From positions 1-64,000 of the forward strand of contig CAJNDT010006137.1 of NCBI GenBank assembly GCA_905221615.1: DNA of 64,000 nucleotides. The letters are read 5' to 3'. Shown one piece after another: positions 49,377-59,823 of the stretch. Origin of the DNA: Symbiodinium sp. CCMP2592. Lineage: Eukaryota; Sar; Dinophyceae; Suessiales; Symbiodiniaceae. Below the pieces are notes generated by a model. The model ran no database searches. It saw only the letters and a list, made by a program, of their open reading frames with translations, and was not told the DNA's origin. Position numbers and translations under genes: made by a program. How positions within the stretch are numbered: the first letter of the stretch is position 1; each line of letters opens with the position of its first letter.

Positions 49377-50243
49377 ATGCTAGATTTGGAAAAGCTATAT
49401 ACACTGCACCCAATAGAGATGTATAAACCCGATAATTATTTCTCATATTTGGTACAAGAGTTACTAGTACTCCGTAGCAAAGATCCCACCATGGCAAAAC
49501 GACTTCGGAGCTTGGGTTCGTGTCTCTGGGAGACAGACGAAGAGGTCACGTTCGAGGATTGGCTGGCCTCGCAACCGGCTGCTTGTTGCTGTGGCAAGGA
49601 TGCGCAGATAAGGAGTCTTCAGCAGGAGATTGAAAATCTACGTGCCCTTGCCCAAGACCTGCATATCCGATTGAAAGTGGCATCCCTTCCTGCAGTGCCT
49701 TCCAATGAGCTCACAGTGAAGAAGCCCGGTATGTCCCGAAAACAAAACCGCGACCCTTGGCACTGGCTTACTCTGCTGCCTGAGACGGTTACAGGTTTGC
49801 CTAGAATGCTGGATGACATCATACCATCTCTTCGAAGCACGTCCTTCGCCAACAGCCGTGTGGTCTTCGACCTATGTGGGGCTACTGTACCCTCTGCTAT
49901 CCTGGACCACTGCGAGATCTCCATAAACTCCGTATTTGGCAAATACCCTGCCATATACAAGATAGGCATAACTCGCAACCCAGTCGAACGTTGGCAGATC
50001 GGATATGTCAAAGACACCACCCAAGCCTGGTCAGAAATGAAGGTCCTGGTAGCTCTGAGGGATCCAGTCGCTGTGGGATTCGTAGAAGCCGCCCTTATCC
50101 GCCGTTACCAGGGCAGTCCGGGTAATATGAACATCAGAAGGGGAGGGGAAGGGGTTGACCTTTCAGGTGCTGGGCCCTTTTTTGCATATGTGGTTTATCG
50201 TTGCCTTGTCCCACCGAAGTGTGCTTTGGCCAAAAGGACATAG
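49377..50243 (+). CDS. GIY-YIG-nuclease-like protein, intronless
   Basis: A single open frame of 288 codons starts at ATG 49,377 (or a later ATG). A predicted coiled coil (DAQIRSLQQEIENLRALAQD, residues 75-94) precedes the C-terminal domain. There PAIYKIGITRNPVERW (191-206) matches the GIY-YIG core (Y...Y-K-I-G) with the conserved Arg. FVEAALIRRY (236-244) supplies the Glu, and NMNIRRGGEG (250-259) the Asn/Gly-rich end. First-motif residues are degenerate (AIY rather than GIY). Such nucleases cut DNA in homing endonucleases and some mobile elements. Similar dinoflagellate proteins (YKVGIT, VEAALI, GG-D) are recalled as multi-copy. Confidence 0.72.
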   Translation: MLDLEKLYTLHPIEMYKPDNYFSYLVQELLVLRSKDPTMAKRLRSLGSCLWETDEEVTFEDWLASQPAACCCGKDAQIRSLQQEIENLRALAQDLHIRLKVASLPAVPSNELTVKKPGMSRKQNRDPWHWLTLLPETVTGLPRMLDDIIPSLRSTSFANSRVVFDLCGATVPSAILDHCEISINSVFGKYPAIYKIGITRNPVERWQIGYVKDTTQAWSEMKVLVALRDPVAVGFVEAALIRRYQGSPGNMNIRRGGEGVDLSGAGPFFAYVVYRCLVPPKCALAKRT

Positions 50244-50797
50244 CTGTGCTTCCCAATGTTAGGAAATAGTGTGTCTTGCAAGGTATGGCTGTCACTTTAT
50301 AAATACAGAGCCGTGGCGAAGCTTCTTTGGTGGCTTAAATGCTAGCAACGGTACCTGTCACAATGACTGGTGTGTGCTTGCTCACACCGGCTTCGGGGCC
50401 TGCTGAAATCGTTTGTAAGTTGCATGCACTCTGCAAGGCTATTTGACTGAGTCCATATGCACACGGATTGGTGTTATCCCTGAATCCAATTGTTATTATC
50501 CGTTCATCTGCAGGAGGCCCCGGTAATTATTTTGCCCTAGGTACTACTGAGTGCCGATTTGGGCTTCTGAGTGCAGCATGGATTATCGTTGCACCGAATC
50601 CAGCATGAGAGAAGTTTAGTGGGCCAGCTGTGTCAGCTTGCGATGAACTAATATACCACATGCATAGCCGGCATAGTCTTGACTTGCCTCACATGCAGCT
50701 GCTGAGTCATGCCCCGTGCCTGATATTGCCTGGGATCCTCAAGGGTTTTTCGTGCCTAGCTGCTTTAGCAAGGGGGCCTTTCGAGGCTCGTCTGATC
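50244..50797. other. Intergenic spacer
   Basis: Unique sequence between the nuclease-like gene and the next start codon. No feature recognised. Confidence 0.4.
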
Positions 50798-53700
50798 ATG
50801 TCGGAGGCCCCACCTGAGACGAGACACCTTGTGTCGAAGTCTTTCAGCACGGCCACTTTGCAGGAAGCGCTTTCCTTGGTGGACCAGCAGCAGGTCAAGG
50901 ACGAGCAGATTGATGCTGATATCAAGGTGGGCACATTGAGAGGGTGTTCTATTCGGTTCTTTCGGTATCTTGAAGATCGTTGCCGAATCTATTGGGTCTG
51001 AGAGTGTGGTAGTACAGGGTTCTTTGTGTGGGATGATCGATGCTTGCATGGAGTGTGCTGCTTCGGCTTGAAACTCATGCAGGGGATTGCTTAGAGCCAG
51101 TTGTTTTTTGAACTAGAGGTTAAACTAATGAACAATTAAGTGCAAAATGAACCATTGCATATAAACAATAATGCACATACACTCATATACATTATATATA
51201 TATATATATATATATACATATATATATACACATGGTCATCCCACCCAAAGCTCGATGTAGAGCTTTAGCACTGCCTGGCTTCCTGAACACCCAGACCGGT
51301 ACGGTTACCTACACAGTCTATTCTACAACTTATACACGTTGTCTTACATGTTACGTAGACAAATAATGAGGCCTCATAAGTGTACATATGTATATATTGT
51401 ATGTGTATATAAATACAGTCTAAAGGACTCCAAGACAAAACCCTGGCTTTGAGTGTTGATGTTTTGGCTTGTACAGGGTATGCATAGGAGGTGGTACGGG
51501 GCCTAGAGGAAGTGTAAGTAAGGTGTCCCGACTATAAACAAACCCTCCTTTGAACCCCTATAAAGGCCCCATGCAAGCCGACTATAAACAAACCCTCCTT
51601 TGAACCCCTATAAAGGCCCCATGCAAGCCCTAAGAAAATCTCGAGGACAAACCAGCAATTCCCAGGTGGTGTAGGGTTTGATGTAGGGTTTGCATGTGGT
51701 CTAAGGTTTCTACAGGTGTGGATTCCATACTAATTATATGCTTGAAGTAGTCCTACCCGACCAATCCCGGCCCTAACTTGTCGACCTAAGGCCCAATTAC
51801 TCCCTGAAATCCACAGTGACTGGCAGGCCCTCGAGGCTGAAATCGAGCGCGAGGAGCTCAATGCGAAGCGTGGCACGAGGTGCACGCCGGTGGCTGGGGC
51901 CACTCCTTCACCTCAGCCCACACTTAAGAAGCACAGGGCACAGATGGACTCCGGGGACCTGGATTGTGTGCTGTTGGAGAATGATGATGTGCTGCTCACA
52001 GCACTAAAGGATCAGCTCGGCAGCCCCTCCCCAGGCCCAGAAACCAAGCAGATGATGGACCCTATACTAGAGGATGGATATGACATGGATGTCTCGCCTG
52101 CAAAGCTCTTCCTGAGTCCTTACAAGCCCGAGACTCCGACTCCGTCGAAGACAACCTCGAAGACTCCATCGAAGACTCCTGGTCCCTCGAAGACTCCCTC
52201 GAAGACTCCTGGTCCCTCGAAGACTCCCTATGATCCCGTGGCAGATGCCGAAACCCAGCCTGGAATCACCCCAAAGCGGCACATCCACTTCATGGACACC
52301 ATGGTGACGTCTCCTTGCCCACCGACCGAGATGGACCCCTATGATGGCCATGTAGCAACCTTTCCGAATTTAGATAGCCTGTCACGAACTAGCAACCCAA
52401 AGCCGAGTCACTACATCACCAAATCCAAAGCCCACGATCCCAGGTTGCATCGCCGCCGGTTGCAGTGGATCCTGGGATGGCTTCAAGTGCTACAGGCCTT
52501 CCGAAGCCTTCGGGAACTTCCATGGTTCACTCACAAGAGACCCCGGGGATCCTTTCCCTCCAGCAGAAGTTCGAGGCCTTAGGGTTACAGCTCGATTCGG
52601 AGGAGGGTGCAGTGGTGAAAGCTGCAGGGCAGATGGCAGAGGGCAATGGCAGCACCGGTGGTTCAAGTGAGACTTCCAAAGATGCTGAGATTGCCCAGCT
52701 GAAGCAAATGCTGTTCATGATGAATGCCAAGCTTCATGCTGATCATGGCCCCAAGGCTCAGATTCAGCGTGAAGCTGAGAAGGAAGCGGCACGTGAAGCT
52801 GCACGTGAAGCTGCTCGTGAAGCTGCACGTGAAGCTATGCAGTCTGCCGCTGAGGGGCAGATGGCTGCCAACGGAGCAGCCAAGGCCGAGCAGGAGGACC
52901 AGGTCGCCCTGCCAGCAGCGAGGCAACGATTGAGGAGGCTTTGTGCCCCTCGTGCTAACGGCACGTATGCTGTTCCGAAAGAGGTGGTTGACAAATACGT
53001 GGCTGGTGGCAACGAGCGCGAGGGCCTTCTCAAGTTGCTGGTCAAACACAACTTCCAAAAGGATTCTCACGGTGCATGCTATAGCTGTTGAACCTAGTTG
53101 TTGGTCATTTCCGATCTTTGTGCTTCAGTTCTTTGTTTGCTGAATGATACATAGAATCATCTGTATGTACAGGAGAGCTTCATCAAGGAGGTTGTTGTGC
53201 TGACCCAGAAAGAGAAGGCCGTATCGTTGGAGATTACCGGGGATTACTATACGGAGCAAGAGATGAAGGACATGAATGTGCCTGAGCCACTTGTTGTTGA
53301 GTCATTAAGTTTAGGGGGCTTGGGCTGTTTGTTGCCTTAATCTGACAGACTTGACAAGACCGACTGTAGACCTTCCGAAATCTAAGGGAACGCATCCGTG
53401 ACATCATCGCCTTTGGCGATGCCAATCCACAAAGCTTCAGACGTGCCCCACAGCATGCAATAGATGATGTCTATAGAACCCTAGCCCTAGCTAGCTTCAA
53501 CAAACCCCAACAACTAAAGTCCCACTTCATCCCAGGCTGACACCTACAACAAGAAAAAGCCGATGAAGTATTGGATGGAAACCAAATGCTCGGCTAGCAT
53601 GCGGCAGTCGCAACTTGTTAGGGAGTCCGAGACGGTATCCTTCGAGCAAGAGGTCGGTGGCGAAGGCAACGAAGTGGAGCTGGGCAAAGATGTCACCTTC

Positions 53701-55138
53701 GATCTTTCGGGCTTCGATGCCACCATGGGTGACCAAAAGGTCGTGGGTGGAGGATGCTAAGCAGTACCGGCATTGTCAGGGTTGCATCATCATATGTTAC
53801 TATATCTCTGCCTGGGCCTTTCCTAAGGAGCTCCGGGTCCTGACGATGATCTTGGGTTGCCTTCGATTGAAGGCAAGCGACCCCAGGATCTTGCCAACAC
53901 CTACAAGAATGCTATCCAGGTTCGGTCCACCAAGATCGCCGAGGCTTTGGGCCGTTTGGAAGCCACCCCTGTTTCCGAGCGCAATAACAACATCAATTCG
54001 TGCCCCGCCTTAGATGGTTACAAATATATGGTGGGTTTCATTTGATCTTTCACTCCTCCGCATTATATACTAGAACCACCTAAGGATTTTCCGAGCCCGA
54101 ACCCAAACCCTGCCATTGAACACTATACCAAGCCACACACTACCCCGAGCAAACCCGAACCCGGTCAAATGTACCCAATCCAATGTGAAGACTCAAAGCC
54201 TTCATGCGCACAGTGTGTGTTGACCCCTAACCGCGACAGTTAACATCATCTCAGTCATATCCCAAAACCAGATAAAGACTTTTCGATCAATGCTAAACCC
54301 CCTTATGTGGCAGACTTATGTGTATGTATGTCTGTGTGACCCCAGCATTATATAAACCCTTAAACTTATATCTCAGCTCCGAATCACCAATGCATACAAA
54401 AATAACCGGTGATCCCAATCAAGACCAATAGCAAACCGCCAAATCGTAAATGTGTCATATGGTTACTGAGGCCTTGAATCAACCCTCGAATCCCGACCCG
54501 AGCTGCTGCATCATCTATGCGAAGCCGAGGCTGATTGAGAAGCTGCAGAACTCCATCAAGAAGTTTGATGAATGCTACGACAAGATCGATGAAACCTACT
54601 GCGATGGTGCAGTGGAAGGATACACAACTGCAATGTTGCTAGGCAAAATTATCAATGTTGAACTCACACTTGCAGCTCATGTTCATACGAGCTCCTGGTG
54701 CTACGGCTTCTGGGGTTCTTGATTAGTTCTGGACTTCATGTGTGCTCAGTACGTGAACAGCATGCACTGGTACACACAAACACACACACACACACACGCA
54801 CAACTAGAGATGCATGTGCTCCGAGGCTGGACAGCCTCAAGGACTTCTACAAGAAGGCCAAGCGCACGCAACGTGGCTCAATCCGGTACTTTGCTATGTG
54901 CGAGTATTTCTGTGCTGAGTGCTGTGTACCATTCTAGTGGGCTGTATATACTTTCACTATACGTACATCCGAGGGCCCTCGAGAGTGTGAGTCTTGAGCA
55001 GCGGGCAAAAGCAGCGGCACCGAAGCGCAAAGCGCAACCGGATGCAAAAGCAAAAGCTGCTGCAGCAAAGCAGGCACCCGGGCCAAAGGCCGATCCGAAA
55101 TGTGCTCCGAAACGTAAGACCGGAAAGCAGTCTGCGTA
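50798..55138 (+). CDS. Long multi-exon coiled-coil protein with basic tail, dinoflagellate repeat family
   Basis: Exon 1 (50,798-50,926) is MSEAPPETRHLVSKSFSTAT... ending DADIK before GTGGGC. Exon 2 (51,827-52,351) is ALEAEIEREELNAKRG plus SKTPSKTPGPSKTP repeats. A 92-bp GT-AG intron follows (52,352-52,443). Exon 3 (52,444-53,061) has an EAAREAAREAAREAAREA helix and LLKLLVKHNFQK, then a possible GA donor (AAG before GATTCT). Later exons: 53,173 ESFIKEVVVLTQKEKAVSLE; about 53,375 NLRERIRDIIAFGDANPQSF; 53,537-53,746 KKKPMKYWMETKCSASMRQS; 53,828-54,030 PDDDLGLPSIEGKRPQDLAN; about 54,480 SIKKFDECYDKIDETYCDGA; about 54,820 LDSLKDFYKKAKRTQRGSIR; and 54,985 RAKAAAPKRKAQPDAKAKAA to TAG. The lysine/alanine tail suggests nuclear location. 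Function unknown. Confidence 0.68.
51195..51240. repeat. (TA)n microsatellite in intron 1
   Basis: TATATATA run with CATA variants. Confidence 0.93.
51530..51630. repeat. 49-bp tandem duplication in intron 1
   Basis: CGACTATAAACAAACCCTCC through CCATGCAAGCC is repeated twice, head to tail. Confidence 0.93.
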
Positions 55139-55274
55139 GAGCGACCGTCGTGTGATCGAGATGGGAATGCAGGCAGCTTAGGAGGGACCGTGGGCGGTCT
55201 TTCATGCTGTGCAGTGCGAACCTGTCCGATGCCGGGTGATGAAAAAGGATGTGCCATGTATGCACGCTGAGGCA

Positions 55275-55382
55275 CAAGTGTTTCGATTCGATTAACATGG
55301 TTTCGGCAAGGATGCACACACATACCAAGTGTTTCGATTTGATTAACATGGCTTTGGCAAGGATGCACACACACACAAACCT
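55275..55382. repeat. ~52-bp direct repeat
   Basis: AAGTGTTTCGATT...GGCAAGGATGCACACACA occurs twice, just upstream of the next gene. Confidence 0.88.
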
Positions 55383-55409
55383 GTATAAGCATGTGCATGC
55401 CCCTACGCA

Positions 55410-57433
55410 GGATGGACGCCGGGGCCAACGGCTCGCAAGCTGGTTACCTCACTGGCAATGGGAGCAGCTTGTCGTGAACAGCAGGTGTTTAATGGGATAC
55501 ACACGGTATGATTTCAAATTGTTTCCATTCTTGAGCATAGGTGATTCCTATAGATTCTGCGAGCATAAGGATACGGCCGCAAACGTGGTTCGCTTTGCCA
55601 AAGCTATTGAAGAAGAGCAGCCATTGCTCTTGCAAGGGGTGAAAACACTATCAGCATCGACGTTGCCACACGCCGAGACTGGGCTGCACCGGGTCATTCG
55701 GCAGTGGGGGCTTTCTCTGCCCATCGACATGTACTATTTCAGCAAGGGCATACTTTTCGCTCCAATGTGCAAACCTTCGAAAGTGCTCGAGTATTACTTG
55801 TGCCGGAAACCAGGGGTGCTTTTCGGCGGGTTCCCCCGTGGTCACCCTGGTCTTGATACATTCATAGAAGCTTTTTGGGCAGCCTACCAATTGGAAGACG
55901 GTGACCACCTCGTGTACCAAACTCACGGTCACCGTTTAAAACGCTGCTTCCCCGTGATGCTTTATGCCGACGAAGGTCGCGGCCTTCGCAAAGCGCCGAT
56001 TCAAGTGGTCGGGCTAGAGACTGTTTGGGGACAGAAATCATTTGGCAATTGTCAAAAGCTGGCTGAGTCAAAAGGATGGACGTTCGAGACTTGTTGGCAG
56101 GGCTCAGACCATACGGGGCGGGGCAACTCTCTCGTGTCCCGGCTGCTTTTGTATGTGCTTCCACACAGAGCATATAAAAAGAAGCAGAAGCAATTCTGGT
56201 TCGACGTATTCGGTGCTGCTGTTCAGGATTTAGCAGATTTATTTACAAGCGGAATCCAGGATGCATCGGGAGAGGTTTGGTTCCCGATTGTTATCGGGAT
56301 GAAAGGGGACTCCCCTGCCTTGAACAAGGCTGGACAGTTCACTCGCAGTTTTCAACGAATCCAGGGATCATGTGGAGTATGCCACCTTTGTTTAGCAGGA
56401 AAACCAGGCAATGGAGCCTGGGAGGACATGAGTTCATCGGCACCATGGTTGGACACACTGTTTGCTGAAAGACCTTGGACTCGTCGAAAGCCATCGTGCC
56501 TCTTGCCGATACCTTTTTCATTGCAAGCGCCGGAGAAAATCTTTAGGTCAGACTGCATGCACTTGGTGAAGCTCGGAATAGCTCGACATTTCATTGCTTC
56601 AACAGTGGTGGCACTGGGTGATTGGGGCTTCATTCCTGGTACAGACGACAGTGTGGCGGCACTCCTTGAATTATCACACGATGACTTCGTATTTTGCTGC
56701 CGGCATGAGATCAAACAAACACCCAACTTGAAGATGTTTTCGAAGGAAGGCTTTCACTGGGGTCGCCGCACTTGTTTTCCATATGGTGGAGCCTGGTACA
56801 TTTCGTTTTTGTTCGTTTGGGTTTCTGTTGCTTCGATATAAGTAGTAAATTTCGTTGCACTTCCCGTTTGCAGTGCTTCCCATGTAAGGATGGAAAGCGG
56901 CTGATTCAATGATGCTTATGCGATGGCTGCTGTTGCTGCTGAGACATGGGCCTGTCTTGCCAGACGGGTCTGGACGTTCCGGGCGCACGTGGCTTCAGGA
57001 TCCTGAGAAAGGTGAGATTTGCAGAGCTATTGAGGATGCTTGTTGTGGTTGTCTTCGTTTCTTCCAGATATTGCACAAGAACGGCTTATGGCTTTCTCGC
57101 AGCGAAGCTGAATCAGCAGCCGCTTCGGTCGAGCTTTTCTGTGCATGCTACAAGCATCTTGCTATGGAGTTTTTCCGGATGGGGAAATCTTTGTACCACC
57201 TCGAACCGAGTTTGCATATGTTCAAGCACGTGCAAGTTCGACTGGTACGCATATTGGCTACCGGAGCGCAGGCAATTATGTCCCCGGCTGCTCATTTGAC
57301 TGACATGAGCGAAGACTTCGTTGGCATATGCTCGCGAATTTCACGGCGTGTTGCAGCACGTACATGCGGGCAGCGCACAATGCAGCGGATGCTCATCCGA
57401 TACCACTTAGAGTTCGAGAAGCTGGGCATGTAG
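55410..57433 (+). CDS. Large two-exon protein, candidate transposase or element partner
   Basis: Exon 1 (about 55,410-56,785) has CEHKDTAANVVRFAKAIEEE, FAPMCKPSKVLEYYLCRKPG, YQTHGHRLKRCFPVMLYADE, SCGVCHLCLAGKPGNGAWED and FRSDCMHLVKLGIARHFIAS. A 103-bp GT-AG intron (56,786-56,888) rejoins FPYG with WKAADSMMLMRWLLLLL in phase. Exon 2 ends HLTDMSEDFVGICSRISRRV then a TAG stop at 57,433. CxxC, DCMHLxxLGIARHF and DEDFVG-like strings recur in many dinoflagellate models I recall. They lie in an arrangement reminiscent of TNP2/CACTA-type transposases (CxxC then acidic DxxH). Total length is about 640 residues. An extra 78-bp segment near 55,490-55,567 may be an intron. Confidence 0.7.
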
Positions 57434-57660
57434 CTAATTCATTCCGAGCATCGAAGCTAGGCAGCTGTGAAGGGCCAGCAGTCGCCAGCAGTCGCGAGCA
57501 GCAGCCGCATGTTCTCTACAAACGACAAGTGCTACGACTACGAGTACCTCTACTGCTACTGCTCTTCGTGCTACGTATACTAATACTACTAGCACTTGTT
57601 ACCCTTACCACTACCGCTACGGCTACTGCTACTGCTACACTACTACTATAACAACTACTA
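57434..57660. other. 3' region grading into a trinucleotide tract
   Basis: Unique to about 57,520 (with GCAGTCGCCAGCAGTCGCG), then ACT/CTA-rich. Confidence 0.5.
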
Positions 57661-57870
57661 CTTCCACTGCCACTACCACTACCACCACTTCTGAAACTGC
57701 TGCTGCTAATTCTGCTTTTGCTACTACAACTACGACTAATTACAACTTCTACTACTACTACTTCTGCTACTTCTACTACTTCTTCTTCTACTTCACTACG
57801 AGTAGCACCATCAGTACTACGACCACCACCACCACCACTACTAGTACTACTACTCTTATCACTACCCAGA
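57520..57870 (+). repeat. Imperfect (ACT/ACC)n tract encoding polythreonine on plus
   Basis: About 350 bp of ACT, ACC, TCT and CTA triplets. Confidence 0.88.
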
Positions 57871-58130
57871 ACTGTCTGAACCCTCCAAGCTGCCTGTTCG
57901 ATCGCTGCTTGTGGCCGTGGACACCGATCGAGCCGCTGGAAACACAGAGGTTGGAAAGGGGTTCTGGTTTTTTCTGGTTATTCAGCTTTCAGTCCTCAGT
58001 CAAGGGAAGATTTCGGAATCGAGGGCGAGGTCTCAAAGTCTTGGGTGGTGTGGTACGAATGTTTCTAATTCCTGACCCCACGAGTCCGAAATGTGTTCTG
58101 CACTTATATAGAGGTCTGAATCGTGTTTGA
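57801..58130 (+). CDS. Possible Thr-rich exon with Cys-containing C-terminus
   Basis: In one plus frame the threonine tract continues into LITTQNCLNPPSCLFDRCLW, then PWTPIEPLETQRLERGSGFF and a stop near 58,130. The spaced cysteines after a Thr-rich linker look like a secreted-protein tail. No upstream exon is identified. Confidence 0.35.
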   Translation, partial: SSTISTTTTTTTTTSTTTLITTQNCLNPPSCLFDRCLWPWTPIEPLETQRLERGSGFFWLFSFQSSVKGRFRNRGRGLKVLGGVVRMFLIPDPTSPKCVLHLYRGLNRV

Positions 58131-58189
58131 AGTATAAGTTGCACAGGTAGAGGCCCAAAAGTAGATGTTAAGGCATCCTCCCCTTAAGA

Positions 58190-58660
58190 AAAGGGTACTA
58201 GCCCAAATCGTGGTGCGAGAATCGGTACACCCAAATAAAAGGGGTCACGCCGAACACCAGGCAAGCCCCGGGACCCCAAAACGGATCCAAAACGCATCCA
58301 AAACGCATCCAAAACGGATCCAAAACGGATCCAAAACGCATCCAAAACGGATCCAAAACGGATTTAAAACGGATCCCAAACGGATTAAAAACGGATCCCT
58401 GTCGAGGGATTCATGGTTTCGGCGACCCGCCGGGGACCCATCTGGGGGACCCGCCTGCGGACCCGTCAGGGGTCCGTTTGGGGCCCGTTGCAAATCCGTT
58501 TTGGTGTTCCGAGGCTGGGGCCCCAAACGGATCCAAAATGGATCCAAAACGCATCCAAAACGGATCCAAAACGCATCCAAACCGGACCTGCGAAAACGCA
58601 TGCATTCCAAACGGATTACCAAACGCATTCCCCCATGCATCCAAAACGGATTCTAAACGG
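58190..58660. repeat. Right subterminal AAAACGGATCC array (inverted copy)
   Basis: The reverse complement of the block at 39,160-39,705: AAAACGGATCC and AAAACGCATCC units around one GC-rich module (58,400-58,530) that contains CGGCGACCCGCCGGGGACCC. Only one module is present here, against two on the left. Confidence 0.93.
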
Positions 58661-58709
58661 ATTATTAGGCTTCTGCGCCCCAACCCAGTGTTAGCAGAAC
58701 CAGATTTTC

Positions 58710-58784
58710 ATAAGATTATAAAGGATTATATTTGGGCCCTATTATATTCCTATTATACCACTATTACAGGGTGGGGGCAGCTTC
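58710..58784. mobile_element. Right part of the broken MITE S
   Basis: ATAAGATTATAAAGGATTAT then TTGGGCCCTATTATATTCCT, ending TACAGGGTGGGGGCAGCTTC. This is the right-arm type of MITE S and complements the left part at 39,068-39,112. Confidence 0.82.
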
Positions 58785-58785
58785 T

Positions 58786-58799
58786 AACTTATAACCAAG
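58786..58799. repeat. 14-bp direct repeat, right copy
   Basis: AACTTATAACCAAG, identical to 39,054-39,067. Confidence 0.85.
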
Positions 58800-58876
58800 G
58801 AGCAGCTTGGGGAGCTTTCCAACAGATTCATGTCGAGCTTTCGCTAAAAAAGTCAATCTGGTAAGGTTTCTAAATA

Positions 58877-58981
58877 TGGGCGGTTGTCGAGGTTATGGTC
58901 CCTTTTTTTGGTCCCTAATATAGTACGGCACCTAATATCTAGGGTACCCAAAAAAGGGACCATATTTTTGAAAACTACGCA
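58877..58981. mobile_element. MITE family B, copy 4
   Basis: TGGGCGGTTGTCGAGGTTAT at the left and TTTTTGAAAACTACGCA at the right, bordered by TA. Confidence 0.9.
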
Positions 58982-58989
58982 TATGGTAA

Positions 58990-59620
58990 ACGTACTTGAC
59001 GAGAGATTTTATGCGAGTTCAGCATCGGTCCTTATCCTATTATGTCGGGTCGCTTGTTTTCTCGGGGCCGCTTGCAAACCCTAATGTCACACCTGAAGGT
59101 GCACCTCCTCTTGGGAGGGTAGGGCTGTGTTAAGGTAACTTTGAGCCAGTATGGTTTAGGCTCCCGTTTAGGGCTGAAGGTGTGGAAGCTGTAGGTTGGT
59201 GCCTGGGGCGTCGGGTAATCTCTCCGAAAAGTTTGTGATACATGAAGCAGAACGAGAGAGACCTTCCAAGACCTAAGCAAAACGCAGGTACACCCTACAT
59301 GCGCCGTCACTTTCTTTGCAATCAAACTGTGAGATCACAGTTGAAGAATCAGCCAAGCTCGTCCTTACCATAAAACGGAGCTTAGTTAACAACCAACCTG
59401 TAAACAACCCACAATTCTCAAACAAAGCAACACCCTACAACCCCTGAGGTAGTCTCGCTTCCAGAACCCTAAACCCTGAACCCTATATAATAAGCCCTGA
59501 ACCCGTCTCGGAACCGTTTAGTTTTGTTAGTTTTGGCTAGGAGACCTTGGCGTTTGGCGCAGCGCAGGCCGAGGTGCAGATGCCCCGTCTCTGAGCCAAT
59601 GAAGCCGGCCGCAAGAGACT
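58990..59620. other. No confident gene
   Basis: Unique sequence. The minus-strand open frame at 59,032-59,325 has weak composition and no splice context. Confidence 0.35.
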
Positions 59621-59625
59621 CTTCT

Positions 59626-59763
59626 AGGCCCCAAACAAGCACAGAAGCAAACATAAGGATAGGGGTATCCCGTACAAACGCACTTCTAATGAAGCTCAAT
59701 ATTAACAATAAGGCAGGGATATCTCCAGAAAACGTGTGTGCTTATGTTCTTCTGGGGGTCCCT
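59626..59763. mobile_element. MITE family O, copy 2
   Basis: AGGCCCCAAACAAGCACAGA at the left and CTTATGTTCTTCTGGGGGTC at the right. The core ACTTCTAATGAAGCTCAATA matches copy 1. Confidence 0.78.
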
Positions 59764-59823
59764 AATCTTGCGGCTGTTGAAGGCTTGAGGGGCTTATGAT
59801 TCGGGACTAGGATCCCTGCTGTA

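Larger units (their letters stand above)
39113..58709. mobile_element. Giant (~19.6 kb) cargo-carrying element
   Basis: The left end reads GAAAATCTGTTGCCTGTTAA. The right end, read inward on the minus strand, is GAAAATCTGGTTCTGCTAAC. Inverted homology continues into GGATCCGTTTT arrays and a TTTGGGCTAGT word on each side. Outside lie complementary parts of one MITE S, an imperfect ~13-bp duplication (ATAAGGATTATAA at 39,096 and ATAAGATTATAA at 58,710) and an outer 14-bp direct repeat. Inside, telomere-like repeats almost vanish, introns are short and all convincing genes are on plus. Outside, genes are minus-strand with long repeat-fil led introns. Its superfamily is unknown. Confidence 0.75.

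Noticed and set aside
39113-58709. A Maverick/Polinton or integrated virus
   Set aside because: No protein-primed polymerase, integrase, capsid or packaging-ATPase motifs are visible, and target duplications there are 5-6 bp.
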